Shown here piece after piece: positions 9,000 to 18,341 of a stretch of 64,000 bases of DNA. Every line of letters begins with the position of its first letter. Position 1 is the first letter of the stretch. The translations under genes and the position numbers were made by a program. Location: assembly GCA_965119715.1 (NCBI GenBank), contig OZ221969.1, forward strand, positions 248,001 to 312,000. Direction: 5' to 3'. The stretch comes from JASBYZ01 sp029983705 (GTDB taxonomy: Bacteria > Actinomycetota > Coriobacteriia > Coriobacteriales > JAEZZM01). Below the pieces are notes generated by a model. That model saw nothing but the letters and a program-made list of their open reading frames with translations, searched no databases and had not been told where the DNA came from.

Positions 9000-9998
9000 T
9001 TATTTATCACTTAAAAGTTCTCTTATTCTATTAAGAGGCTCTTGTGCTTTTTCTTCATCCACTTCATCTTGACCAATGAGATATACCAAAAGCGCACGTG
9101 TAATCTTTAGGCGATTAAGCGTTTGCTGCATTGAAAGTGTTCTGTCTGAATCCAAGACCTCTGCAGTAATTTCTTCACCGCGATTTGCTGGTAAACAGTG
9201 GAGCACTTTGCACTGATCTCCTGCATAATCAAGGAGTTCTTTATTGATTTGGTAATCAGGTAAAAAGCGATCAAGATACTCTGATGGGTCTTTCTCGTCA
9301 GAATTGCCGTATAAGACATCGGTGTATAAGAAGTCTGCACCCTTAACGCTCTCTCTGTCCTGGCTGTGCTCTAAAACAGCACCGCTCTTTTGAGCCTCTT
9401 CACGAGCAAGGTTTAAGATCTTATCTGGAAGTGCTGCATCTTTTGGACCATAGTGTACAAAGTGCATTCCAAACTTTGCAGCTACCAAAATTGCGCTTGC
9501 GCAGATTTCAGTTCCGTCACCAACAAATACGAGCTTTAAGTCCTTAAGCTCTTTGTTTGGATCTTTTGCATCCAAAATAGTAAGTAGATCTGAGAGCTCT
9601 TGGGTTGGATGGTTTAAATCGGTTAGTGCGTTAATCACTGGAACACTTGAATAAGATGCCAGTGTCTCGAGTGTTTCATGCGAGCTTATTCTTAATACCA
9701 GCGCATCAAGTAAGGCACTCATATTTTCTGCAGTATCTTTATGATCTTCATGTGCACCAAATCGAGTAGAGCTTGCATCGTAAAATTGAGCGTTTCCACC
9801 AAGTTGGCTTGCTGCAGTTCTAAATGAAATATTGGTACGAGTAGATCTATGCTCAAAGAGCATACCAATATTTTTGTGCGCAAGAAGCTGCGGATAAACT
9901 CCGCAATTGATTGCATCATCAATAGCAACCGCTAAATCTACAATCTTTAAGAGCTCTTCTGCTGAATACGAACTGGTGTCAATAAAATGACGTGGCAT
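9000..9998 (-). CDS. Ornithine/putrescine-type carbamoyltransferase, probably putrescine carbamoyltransferase
   Basis: 332 residues, two-domain carbamoyltransferase fold. Carbamoyl-phosphate contacts are visible: STRTN (residues 52-56, normally STRTR), HPTQ near 131 and HCLPA near 272. The amino-substrate loop that reads DxxxSMG in ornithine carbamoyltransferase is absent. Instead the protein has TDVLYG, close to the TDVWYG loop that I recall from putrescine carbamoyltransferase of the agmatine deiminase pathway. The N-terminal 'GVYPQLL' and the long C-terminal helix after LLVYLIGQ also favour that enzyme. No agmatine deiminase, antiporter or carbamate kinase is nearby, so the substrate is inferred. 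The Arg-to-Asn change at residue 56 is unusual. Confidence 0.8.
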   Translation of the reverse strand: MPRHFIDTSSYSAEELLKIVDLAVAIDDAINCGVYPQLLAHKNIGMLFEHRSTRTNISFRTAASQLGGNAQFYDASSTRFGAHEDHKDTAENMSALLDALVLRISSHETLETLASYSSVPVINALTDLNHPTQELSDLLTILDAKDPNKELKDLKLVFVGDGTEICASAILVAAKFGMHFVHYGPKDAALPDKILNLAREEAQKSGAVLEHSQDRESVKGADFLYTDVLYGNSDEKDPSEYLDRFLPDYQINKELLDYAGDQCKVLHCLPANRGEEITAEVLDSDRTLSMQQTLNRLKITRALLVYLIGQDEVDEEKAQEPLNRIRELLSDK

Positions 9999-10015
9999 GT
10001 AAATCCCTCCAATTA

Positions 10016-11653
10016 TTAGCCTATTAAGCCATCATCGCCATCAAAATAATTTTCTTGATCTCTATCTTTTTTACGAGCAGCTTCTCTAATATCTGGCTCG
10101 TCTTTAGCCTGACGTTCAAGCTCATTTTGCTCATCTATTTCTGCCTGATCTTTGGTCTCTGGCTTTTTATGATGCTGGGTTTTTGGAATGCTTATGGTAA
10201 AGGTTGTACCAACACCCACTTCTGACTCTACCTGAATAGAACCGTGATGTCTTTCAACTACCTCTTTTGTTACAGAAAGTCCAACACCAAGGCCTCCGGC
10301 AGCGCGGTTTCTTGAGCCCTCTGCCCTCCAAAACCTTCCAAAGATACTGTCAAGACTATCCTTATCAATACCAATTCCAGTATCAGAAACTGCAATATAA
10401 ACGCGCTTCCAGTCTTCAGCAACCGAAATAGTAATCGCTCCGCCTGAGTCGGTGTAGCGCACCGCGTTTGATAAGAGGTTTACTACTGCTTGGCGCATCT
10501 TATCAGGATCAATTTCTACGACAAGCTTTTGCTTATCAGTTTTGTTGATAAACTCAAGGTTCATTCCTGACTCATTTATCATAGCCTCATGAGAAATTAC
10601 TATGGAATGCGCCAAATCCAAGATGTCATACTTTCTAAAATTAAACTTAGTAGCACCAGACTCAAGACGAGAAAGCTGCAAAAGCGCATCTACAAGCCTT
10701 GAAAGTCTACGAGTCTCTCCACCAATAACTGCCAAGCGCTCATCGTCAGCAGGAAATACACCGTCTTGGATAGCCTCAACGGTTGACTGAATAGCCATGA
10801 GCGGAGTTCTAAGCTCATGCGCTACATCTGTAGTAAGCCTGCGCTCAAGCTCTTTGTCCTTTTCAAGCGAGCGTGCCATCGAGTCAAAAATTTGCCCCAA
10901 GTGAGCAACCTCATCTTCGCCCCGCAAGTGAGTGCGTGCAGAAAGGTCACCATCTTTTATCTGCTGAGCTGCGTTAGTAATTTTTTTGATTGGTGTAGAC
11001 AGTGAACGTGCAAAGTAAAAACCAACAATCACTGCAAGCACTATGGCGATAAGTGCGGCAATAAAAATAGCTCGATATGAGCTTTGTCTAAAGGCAATAT
11101 CATTTTGAGTATAGAGTGCCTCTGAACCAAAGGCCCAGACCTTTACCTTACCAACACGTCTTCCGTTGTCTAAAACTATAGGAGCTTCTTCACTTGATGA
11201 GCCTGCAGGAGCAAGCGAGAGATCTATTCCGTTTAAGTTTCCGCCCGTTGTAATCCAGGTATCATCATAAACAGGGTTATCGTATGAATCTAAAATTTGG
11301 ATACCAATACCCGTTGAAATATCTGAAGCATTTGATGCAGGTTCTAAGACCTGTGGTGCCCAGTATTTATAAATATCGTATCTATCTGCAATGCTTGCTG
11401 CAGTAGAGCGTGCTAAGGACTGCATGTTTGAGCGGGTATAATCTGCAAACTCATTATCCCAAACAAGCGCAAGTACCAGCACTAAAATAAGGGCAGTCAT
11501 AGCAGCAATCAAAGCAAAGGAGCCTGAAACGCGTGATGCGTAAGAAATAACAGGGCCGCCATCTTTGGTGGGCTGAGTATTATAGCTCTGCCCACTAGAA
11601 GCGGCGGCCTTATCAAGTTGGCTTGTTTTATCCTTTAAGTTATATAAGCTCAT
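10016..11653 (-). CDS. Membrane sensor histidine kinase (HAMP, HisKA, HATPase_c)
   Basis: 545 residues. A first membrane helix at about 47-66 is followed by an extracytoplasmic sensor of about 125 residues, a second helix near 195-216, and a HAMP linker. The H-box VAHELRTPLMAIQSTVEAI lies near residue 276 with the phosphorylatable His. The N-box NLLSNAVRYTDSGG (~394), G1 DTGIGID (~420) and G2 GLGVGLSVTKE (~455) are all intact. A charged Glu/Lys/Asp-rich tail of about 45 residues follows the ATPase core. It follows the response regulator gene by 89 nt on the same strand. The signal sensed is unknown. Confidence 0.93.
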   Translation of the reverse strand: MSLYNLKDKTSQLDKAAASSGQSYNTQPTKDGGPVISYASRVSGSFALIAAMTALILVLVLALVWDNEFADYTRSNMQSLARSTAASIADRYDIYKYWAPQVLEPASNASDISTGIGIQILDSYDNPVYDDTWITTGGNLNGIDLSLAPAGSSSEEAPIVLDNGRRVGKVKVWAFGSEALYTQNDIAFRQSSYRAIFIAALIAIVLAVIVGFYFARSLSTPIKKITNAAQQIKDGDLSARTHLRGEDEVAHLGQIFDSMARSLEKDKELERRLTTDVAHELRTPLMAIQSTVEAIQDGVFPADDERLAVIGGETRRLSRLVDALLQLSRLESGATKFNFRKYDILDLAHSIVISHEAMINESGMNLEFINKTDKQKLVVEIDPDKMRQAVVNLLSNAVRYTDSGGAITISVAEDWKRVYIAVSDTGIGIDKDSLDSIFGRFWRAEGSRNRAAGGLGVGLSVTKEVVERHHGSIQVESEVGVGTTFTISIPKTQHHKKPETKDQAEIDEQNELERQAKDEPDIREAARKKDRDQENYFDGDDGLIG

Positions 11654-11742
11654 GTAATTTCTTCTAAGTCAAATATTACCTGCAGTTTTTTAATTATAAC
11701 TCAAAGTGCTTATAAGTTATTTTTAATCAGCTAAAAGCGTAA

Positions 11743-12468
11743 TTACTCCTCAGCTGGCTTTTGCTCTTTTTTCTGTGGTGCCTCAAAGCGGTAACCAACT
11801 CCGTGAACGGTGTAGAGCCACTTTGGATTCTTAGGATCATCGCCCAATTTAGCACGTAGGTTTTTAACGTGTGAGTCAATGGTACGCTCGTAACCTTCAA
11901 AGTCATAACCCAAAACTTTTTCTACAAGCTCCATACGGGTGTAAACTCTGCCTGGATATCTTGCAAGCGTGGTAAGAAGCTTAAACTCAGATGCGGTAAG
12001 GTCTACCTCTTCATCGTTTACTAAAATCTTGTGACCACTTACATCAATTACAAGCTCGCCAAAGTCTAATACTTCACGCTGAGGTTCAGAGTCAATGTGG
12101 CTACGACGAAGCAGCGCTCTTACACGAGCAACTAACTCACGAGGTGAGAATGGCTTAATTAAGTAGTCATCTGCACCAAGTTCAAGACCAATAATTCTGT
12201 CTTCTACTTCACCTTTTGCGGTAAGCATAATAATTGGCACATCAGAGGAATCTCTGATCGCACGGCAAACACGCTCACCAGAAAGTTTAGGTAGCATGAG
12301 GTCAAGAACCACTAAGTCAAAGCGACGTTTATTAAACTCTTCAAGCGCAAGCTGTCCGTCACCAACACCGGTAACCCAATAGCCTTCGCGCTCTAAATAC
12401 GCAGCTACCGCATCACGGATAGCTTTTTCATCCTCAACAAGGAGGATGCGGCGTGCATCATTACTCAT
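11743..12468 (-). CDS. OmpR/PhoB-family response regulator
   Basis: 241 residues. Receiver domain with the acidic pocket E12/D13, phospho-acceptor D56 in LVVLDLMLPKL and the switch region MLTAKGE. The winged-helix effector domain covers about 135-230 (LTASEFKLLTTLARYPGRVYTR, then the recognition region around RTIDSHVKNLRAKLG). The Pro/Lys/Glu tail is dispensable-looking. The partner kinase is encoded directly downstream. It follows a lipoprotein gene on the same strand by 124 nt, which could be the third member of the signalling unit. Confidence 0.95.
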   Translation of the reverse strand: MSNDARRILLVEDEKAIRDAVAAYLEREGYWVTGVGDGQLALEEFNKRRFDLVVLDLMLPKLSGERVCRAIRDSSDVPIIMLTAKGEVEDRIIGLELGADDYLIKPFSPRELVARVRALLRRSHIDSEPQREVLDFGELVIDVSGHKILVNDEEVDLTASEFKLLTTLARYPGRVYTRMELVEKVLGYDFEGYERTIDSHVKNLRAKLGDDPKNPKWLYTVHGVGYRFEAPQKKEQKPAEE

Positions 12469-12592
12469 TAACGGACTCCTTAACTACAATGAAATTATTT
12501 CCATTAAAAAAGTTATTCTCATTCTACCCATCTCAGACGGGCCTATAGACTATTGCTACCCAATTGTGGAGAATTTCATTTTTGATATATTC

Positions 12593-14071
12593 TTATTCGG
12601 TTTTAGCCTGTGAGGACTCTTCCTGTGTTTGAGTCTCTGAAGTAGATGCTTGGGCATTAGGATCCATAGTATCTTGTACCATAAATGCATCAGTACCAGG
12701 GTTAATAGTAGTTTGAGAGCCGTCAGGATTTACAACGGTAATAGGAGCTTGCTCATATACTCTTTGATTTTCTTGAGGCTTATCTTCGCGTCTAGCTTGT
12801 GCGGAATTTGGAAGTTTATATACGCGCAAAGATACGTGAGACGGAAGTCCTGTTTGGGCATTTTTTACCGTTGCATAGGTAATAAGCTTATCGTCAGAGC
12901 CCTCGCTTGCAGGAAAATCTCCCCAATCAGTAGAGTTATTAGTAGCAGGAAGACGGTAGTAACTCTTAGAGTCTGGGTCAAAAATAAGAAGTGAGCCACG
13001 ATTTTTTATGCAAAGTCTTGAACCCACCTGAACCGGCTGAGCGTATGGCTCACGCCCGCATCCAATAAACTTAGATCCTTCTCGCCCAAAATATGTTCCC
13101 ATAGTGCCTAAGAGACCACCAAAGTTATAGCTTGCCTCTATAGCAATAGCAAAACGGTCAGTCACATAATTTGTCATGCTTGGGCTTACTCCCCCAGGCA
13201 TTTGAAGCTGGTCAAACATCTGATTGTTTGAACAATTAATTGCAGTGGGGGCATATAGTTTTGAGCCCTCAGTTTGAAGACGCGGACAAATTACCAGGCT
13301 ATCTTTAGAGATAACTGGTATTGTGGCAAAGCGTCCATATGATCTCCAGAGCTCTGTACCAGCAGCTTGTCCAAGCTCCCAGCAGTATAAGAGTGAGTTT
13401 TCTGACTTTTTAGGACCCTCTGCATTAGGGCTAATTTGCCAGTACACCTTATGTCTCCAGACCGTAAAATCTGGTGGATTAAAATCTGAGCTTCCAGCAT
13501 CAAGTTTGAGTACTTCACCCGTAGGTCTGCCGCTTGCATGTGTTTGGGTGTACAGCGCCCAATTTTGCGTATCAAAATCGAGCTCGAGCCATACCACCAT
13601 GTCATCAGAGGCGCGCATATCAAAGAGGGTATAATTACCGTCTTTGCTTGCAGCTTCTTTATGAGTTATGTGGTAAGAGCCAGTTTGAAAGTCAAAAAGC
13701 GCAAGAGAGCTTAAGGGAACCGCTTTTTCATTTCTCGTAATAATTGCTGCATAGCGGTCTGCACTGAGGTGAACACGTGAGCCTAGGGGCAGCTCATACT
13801 CATGCTCTAAGATTGCGTCTGGGCTTACCGTTTCATACTCCATCATGTTCTCAAAATTATCTTTTTCAATAATTTGACCCTGAGTTGAAGCTTCTTCTTT
13901 GTCCTTATGCTTAGAGCAGGCAACAAGACCTACCACACCAGAGCCTGCAGCAAGCGCACTTAAAGAAGCGCCCACCACAAGGCTTCGGCGCGTAAGAGCA
14001 GGACCCTTATAGCCTGCTCTTTTTGTATTGCGTTTTATATGACGAGGATTTCCTCGTTTTGCCTGACTCAT
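12593..14071 (-). CDS. Tat-type lipoprotein, putative beta-propeller, unknown function
   Basis: 492 residues. The N-terminus is very basic and carries RRSLVVG, a twin-arginine-like motif, followed by a hydrophobic stretch and the lipobox LVAC at about residue 52. The signal therefore looks Tat-dependent and lipid-anchored. The mature part contains repeated short beta-rich stretches with Trp/Tyr (for example VVWLELDFDTQNWALYT and VWRHKVYWQI), consistent with a beta-propeller, and a Gln/Thr/Ser/Glu tail. I do not recognise a specific family. It precedes the response regulator and kinase genes on the same strand and could be a surface sensor or accessory for them. Confidence 0.75.
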   Translation of the reverse strand: MSQAKRGNPRHIKRNTKRAGYKGPALTRRSLVVGASLSALAAGSGVVGLVACSKHKDKEEASTQGQIIEKDNFENMMEYETVSPDAILEHEYELPLGSRVHLSADRYAAIITRNEKAVPLSSLALFDFQTGSYHITHKEAASKDGNYTLFDMRASDDMVVWLELDFDTQNWALYTQTHASGRPTGEVLKLDAGSSDFNPPDFTVWRHKVYWQISPNAEGPKKSENSLLYCWELGQAAGTELWRSYGRFATIPVISKDSLVICPRLQTEGSKLYAPTAINCSNNQMFDQLQMPGGVSPSMTNYVTDRFAIAIEASYNFGGLLGTMGTYFGREGSKFIGCGREPYAQPVQVGSRLCIKNRGSLLIFDPDSKSYYRLPATNNSTDWGDFPASEGSDDKLITYATVKNAQTGLPSHVSLRVYKLPNSAQARREDKPQENQRVYEQAPITVVNPDGSQTTINPGTDAFMVQDTMDPNAQASTSETQTQEESSQAKTE

Positions 14072-14146
14072 AAACCGCCTGTTAGATACTAAAAATTATC
14101 GTAACAAGTCATGGTATAGGATGGGTATGTGCAAGCCTTGAAGAAA

Positions 14147-15319
14147 TTACAAAGCAAGCTTATAAATCTCACGAGCATCATCTTTGCTAAGCTTCTTAAA
14201 CGAGCCAAAACTCTCACCGCGACTAATCATAAGATTTGGAAGCAAACTTTCAATATCTTCTTCATGTACCCCCAGCTCTTCAAGATTTTTAGGCATACCT
14301 AAGGAGATGAAGAAGGCTTGGGTTTGCTCTATAGCTAGACGTGCATCAGCCTCAAGGTCTTCTGTACGACTGTTGCCAAAGACCTGCTCGCCATAGTATG
14401 CAAAACGCTCTGGATTTTCCTTATATACATAGCGCATCCAAGCAGGAAAGATAACTGCCAGGCCAGCTCCGTGAGTTATTTTGGTATCAAAGGCAGAAAG
14501 TTCGTGCTCAAGCGCATGCGAGGTCCAGTCTTCTTCTCTTCCACATCCTGCAATGCCGTTATGACAGAGCATACCTGTCCACTCAATTGTGGCTCGTGCT
14601 TTGTAGTCTTCAGGATTTTCAAGAACTCTGTGAGCCGTGCTCTTTAAGGTTTTAAAGAGCGCAATTGCAATATTGTCAGTCACCGGTGTGTTTTCTGAAG
14701 CCGAGAAAAACCTCTCCAAGACGTGAGCGTACATATCGGTAATTCCCGCAGCAGTTTGGTATGGCGGAAGTGAGAAGGTAAGACGGGGGTCTAAAAATGA
14801 TACCTTCGGGCGCAAGTAATCAGAGCTGTATGAATTTTTAATGCCAAGTTCATCATTAGAAATTACGTTAGATGCTGAGCCCTCACTACCAGCTGCAGGG
14901 ATGGTAAGCACTGTTGCTACTGGCAAAAATTTTTGAGGGCGCTTTTTTGTTTGGTAAAAATCCCAAACATCCCCCTCATAGTAAAAACCACCAGCAATAG
15001 CCTTTGATGAGTCAATTACAGAGCCACCACCCACTGCAAGCACAAGGTCAACCTTTTCTTTACGTGCAAGCTTAATACCTTCACGCACCAAGCTCACTTC
15101 AGGATTTGGTCGTACTCCGCCAAGCTCAACAAAGTCTATTGAGCTTTTTTGCAGTGAAGCCTTAACACGATCAAGTGAACCATTTTTAAGCGCAGAGCCT
15201 CCACCAAAGTGTATTAAGACTTTTTTTACACCAAGTTCAGTTAATTCTTGACCTACTTTTTCTAAAGCGTCTGTTCCAAAAACAAATTTAGTTGGCGCAT
15301 GAAAGCTAAAGTTTTGCAT
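14147..15319 (-). CDS. Iron-dependent alcohol dehydrogenase (butanol dehydrogenase-like)
   Basis: 390 residues, group III Fe-ADH of the YqdH/BdhA kind. NAD(P)-binding loop GGGSVIDSSKAIAGG near residue 98. Metal-binding region DMYAHVLERFF, then HALEHELSAFD and ITHGAGLAVIFPAWMRYV with the expected Asp/His ligands. Probably reduces aldehydes to alcohols in fermentation. It lies 21 nt after the frameshifted FAD reductase on the same strand. The substrate cannot be read from the sequence. Confidence 0.92.
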   Translation of the reverse strand: MQNFSFHAPTKFVFGTDALEKVGQELTELGVKKVLIHFGGGSALKNGSLDRVKASLQKSSIDFVELGGVRPNPEVSLVREGIKLARKEKVDLVLAVGGGSVIDSSKAIAGGFYYEGDVWDFYQTKKRPQKFLPVATVLTIPAAGSEGSASNVISNDELGIKNSYSSDYLRPKVSFLDPRLTFSLPPYQTAAGITDMYAHVLERFFSASENTPVTDNIAIALFKTLKSTAHRVLENPEDYKARATIEWTGMLCHNGIAGCGREEDWTSHALEHELSAFDTKITHGAGLAVIFPAWMRYVYKENPERFAYYGEQVFGNSRTEDLEADARLAIEQTQAFFISLGMPKNLEELGVHEEDIESLLPNLMISRGESFGSFKKLSKDDAREIYKLAL

Positions 15320-15340
15320 GACTATCCCCTTTACCTTGAG

Positions 15341-16857
15341 CTACTTTTTTAAAGCTCCCGCTAATTTCTTACCAATATAGTAGCCCTTTGTAAAGTTGTG
15401 TCCAAGATTTAATCCTGCAACATCAAGTGGATAATCAATTGAGCCGTAAAATCTTCCTGAAACATTACCAATCGCATAGAGGTTCTCAATAGGCTCTCCC
15501 TCAACATCCAAGCATTCATTCTCTCCGTTAACCTCTACACCAGAACACATCATAGTAAGGCGAACATGTCTGTGAGTTCCAAAGTATGGAGGGATGTCAA
15601 TTTTTGTAAGGTATTTTGGATTTTTGCCAAAGTCCTCATCGGCACCTTGATATACAAACTTGTTGTAGCGCTCAACTTCTGCCTTAAGGCCCTCAGCATC
15701 CACACCAAGTTTTTGTGCAAGCTCATCAAGGCTGTCTGCACTATAGGTAGCGATAAGCGGTTCAACAACACCTTCGCGCTCAACGTCCTCTTCAGGCATA
15801 TACATTTTAAGCTCATCTAAGCTTGGAGCCTCACCGGGGAATCCTTGAATTTCTCCTCATAAGCGCTATCAAATATTTCAAAATAATTACCAGCGTCTTC
15901 TTTGCTAAAAAGGTAGTTATTCATATATTCCATGTGCACAAGCTCTTCATTTGCAAAACACTTACCGTTTTTCTTAACGCGCATGAGCGGCATGTTCATA
16001 AGTCCAGCAGGTCCAGAGTCAAAGTCGTGACACATCTTGGTGTGGCCAATGTTTTCAATCTGTCCACCTACCCACACTACCATCTTGTGACCGTCTCCAG
16101 TTCTACCAGACTTTTTGGTCTCAAAATATTGCATATCTGGGCAGTAATACTTAATCATTTCTGGATCGTTTTGGTAGTCACCAGTTGTGATAACAACTCC
16201 AAGCTTTGCTGAAAACTTGATTGCTCCCTCTTTGGACTTGCCCACTACGCTAACAACCTTGCCGCTTTCATCTTGAATGAGCTGAACACCAGGTGTTTTA
16301 TAGTAAAAGTCAACGCCTTTTTTCTCAGCAAGTTTTGCAAGTTGTACCATACCAGCACCTACACTGTAAGGCTTAGGTCCAAAAAATAGAGTTTTAAAGT
16401 TGATGTCGTAGTCATGCTCATCTTTAAGTGCTTGATGAGGACCATTACCTAAGGTTTTAATCTGACATCCCGCCTCTTCTGCAAGAGGTTTAAGCCAGTC
16501 AAAGGCCTTGCCAGACTCTCGAGCCCACAGATCAATAACCTCACGCTTTACACGATGTCCCGATGAAACAACAAGTCGAGATACCAAATTATCAACATCG
16601 GATTGATTAGATGATTCATAATCAATAGCAGCGCAGATGTTTCCGCAAGCAGATGCAGTAGGACCCTTTTGGAGCACTGCAACGCTCAAGCCCTCTTCTT
16701 TTGCTGAAAGCGCATAAGGAAGACCTGGGGTACCAGCACCAACAATCACCACATCATATTCTTTTGTGTCAATAAATTCTGTAATCTCTTCAGGTTTTTC
16801 TAGAAAGGAAGGGATAAGTTCATCTCTTCCACTTTGTGAAACAAGTTCTTCACTCAT
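15341..16857 (-). pseudogene. FAD-dependent oxidoreductase (fumarate-reductase flavoprotein family), split by a one-base frameshift
   Basis: Two adjacent reading frames (N-part 15817-16857, 346 aa; C-part 15341-15805, 154 aa) form one flavoprotein of about 505 residues. The N-part has the FAD Rossmann motif VVIVGAGTPGLPYALSA. The C-part has the closing FAD segment ENLYAIGNVSGRFYGSIDYP and GLNLGHNFTKGYYIG. The break lies at about 15835-15842: adding one A/T there restores a continuous frame from ...EEKFKD through FPGEAPSLDEL to MYMPEED. No secretion signal, so it is cytosolic. The usual fumarate-reductase active-site His in the C-part is not where expected ('RLTMMCSGVEVN'), so the substrate may differ. 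Could be a true pseudogene, a sequencing error or, less likely, programmed frameshifting. Confidence 0.85.
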
Positions 16858-16873
16858 ATAATCCCCCCTTATT

Positions 16874-16923
16874 CTCCTAAGTCTTATATGTACATCTTAA
16901 CTACTGCACCCAAGACTTAGGAG
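16874..16923 (-). promoter_or_regulatory. 12-bp inverted repeat between NSS transporter and FAD reductase genes
   Basis: CTCCTAAGTCTT and its exact complement AAGACTTAGGAG are 26 nt apart. The interval also holds ATGTACAT, and TACATC can pair alternatively with GATGTA just beyond the right arm. There is no long T-run in the minus direction. It may be an RNA hairpin separating expression of the transporter from the reductase, or a binding site for the nearby LysR regulator. Confidence 0.4.
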
Positions 16924-16942
16924 ATGTATGGGAATTCAAATC

Positions 16943-18286
16943 TTAAAAAGCGATGTGTAAACAGAGCGCAATTACACAAAGAATAATTGCAAGCGGCACG
17001 TAAATAAATCTTCCGGCGTTATACCAAAGCTTTCCGTGAGGCCTCTTTGTTGCCTTATTAATCTCGGCCATAAGGTCCTCTTTTTTCATAATATAAAACC
17101 AGCTTATAGCACCTAAACAGGCTCCAATTGGGATGATGTAGATAGATACCAAATCCATCCAAGGACCCCATGAAGAAATCTGCTCCATAGTAATACCAAT
17201 GCCAAATACTATAAGGGCTACAAGTCCTAGAGCAATCTTTCGATCAATTTTTTTGAAACGGTGAGTCAAAGATTCGCACACCGCTTCAAACATATTTTGC
17301 AAAGAGGTAACTCCTGCAGCAATCATTGCAAGGTATAAGATAATTGCAAAGAGCTGTCCAAAGGGAATATCTTGTAAAATTGCAGGCAGTGTAACAAACA
17401 AGAGACCCGGACCTGCACTGGTATCAATCCCGTAGGCATACACTGCTGGAATAAGTACGAGTGCAGCCAAAGTTGCTGCGATGGTATCAAAAAGAGCGGT
17501 GTGCTGAGCTACTGATACCACGTCCTCATCGTCAGAGAGGTATGCACCGTAGACGATCATGCCTGAGCCTGTAACTGATAAAGAAAAGAAGGCCTGTCCC
17601 ATAGCCCACACCCACACCATGGGGTCAATGAGTGCTTCCCAGCGTGGGATAAACATGTAAGCATAGCCTTCTGCCACACCCGGAATAAAGGCTACACGAA
17701 TGGCAAGTACTGCAAAAATAATAAAAAACATGGGAAGCAATATCTTAGAAGACTTCTCAATGCTTTTAGCAGCAAACACGAGGGTTACGAGGGTGCCAAG
17801 TACCACAATTAAATGAAAGGGCACCACAGAAAAGGCTGTCTCAGAAAAAGAGGTAAACCATGTTTCTGTGTTAACTGTCATGAGTGTGCCAAAAAGTGAG
17901 TCCCAAAGCGCCTTTAACACGTAGGCCACAATGACCGCATAACCAATTGCAATACAGATAGTGCCTGCTAAAGGAAGCCAGCCTACAAGCCCACCAAGTT
18001 TTTCAAGTTTTGGAGAGCGAGAAGCCCATGCCTTTGCATATGCTCCAAGTGTTCCGGTTTTACCACGTCTACCTGCAGCAAATTCTGATGGAAGCGCGAT
18101 TGATCCAAAGATAAAGACAAAAAGTAAATAGATGAGTAGGAAGGCCCCTCCCCCGTAGGAGGCCATCTTATATGGGAACCCCCAAACGTTAGCCATGCCT
18201 ACAGCTGATCCAACTGCTGCGAGAATAAATCCCCAGCGAGTTGCGAAGCCAACATGATGTTGCTTCTTGCTTACTGAATTAGTCAC
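16943..18286 (-). CDS. Neurotransmitter:sodium symporter (NSS/SNF) family amino-acid transporter
   Basis: 447 residues, about 11 membrane helices as in many bacterial NSS proteins. The N-terminal GFILAAVGSAVGMANVWGFPYKM and GGGAFLLIYLLF are the hallmark unwound TM1 and TM2 segments that bind Na+ and substrate. Members carry amino acids, often aromatic or branched. It sits between the LysR gene (55 nt upstream) and the FAD reductase on the same strand. This suggests a regulated uptake-plus-catabolism unit. The substrate is inferred only as 'an amino acid'. Confidence 0.93.
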   Translation of the reverse strand: MTNSVSKKQHHVGFATRWGFILAAVGSAVGMANVWGFPYKMASYGGGAFLLIYLLFVFIFGSIALPSEFAAGRRGKTGTLGAYAKAWASRSPKLEKLGGLVGWLPLAGTICIAIGYAVIVAYVLKALWDSLFGTLMTVNTETWFTSFSETAFSVVPFHLIVVLGTLVTLVFAAKSIEKSSKILLPMFFIIFAVLAIRVAFIPGVAEGYAYMFIPRWEALIDPMVWVWAMGQAFFSLSVTGSGMIVYGAYLSDDEDVVSVAQHTALFDTIAATLAALVLIPAVYAYGIDTSAGPGLLFVTLPAILQDIPFGQLFAIILYLAMIAAGVTSLQNMFEAVCESLTHRFKKIDRKIALGLVALIVFGIGITMEQISSWGPWMDLVSIYIIPIGACLGAISWFYIMKKEDLMAEINKATKRPHGKLWYNAGRFIYVPLAIILCVIALCLHIAF

Positions 18287-18341
18287 CTTCCACCACCTTA
18301 AGTTGAGTATTTAATATAAAGTATCTTGTCATACTACCTGA

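Noticed and set aside
15341..16857. Two separate small genes for the FAD protein halves
   Set aside because: Each half lacks part of a single FAD-binding fold, and one added base joins them with natural sequence across the junction.
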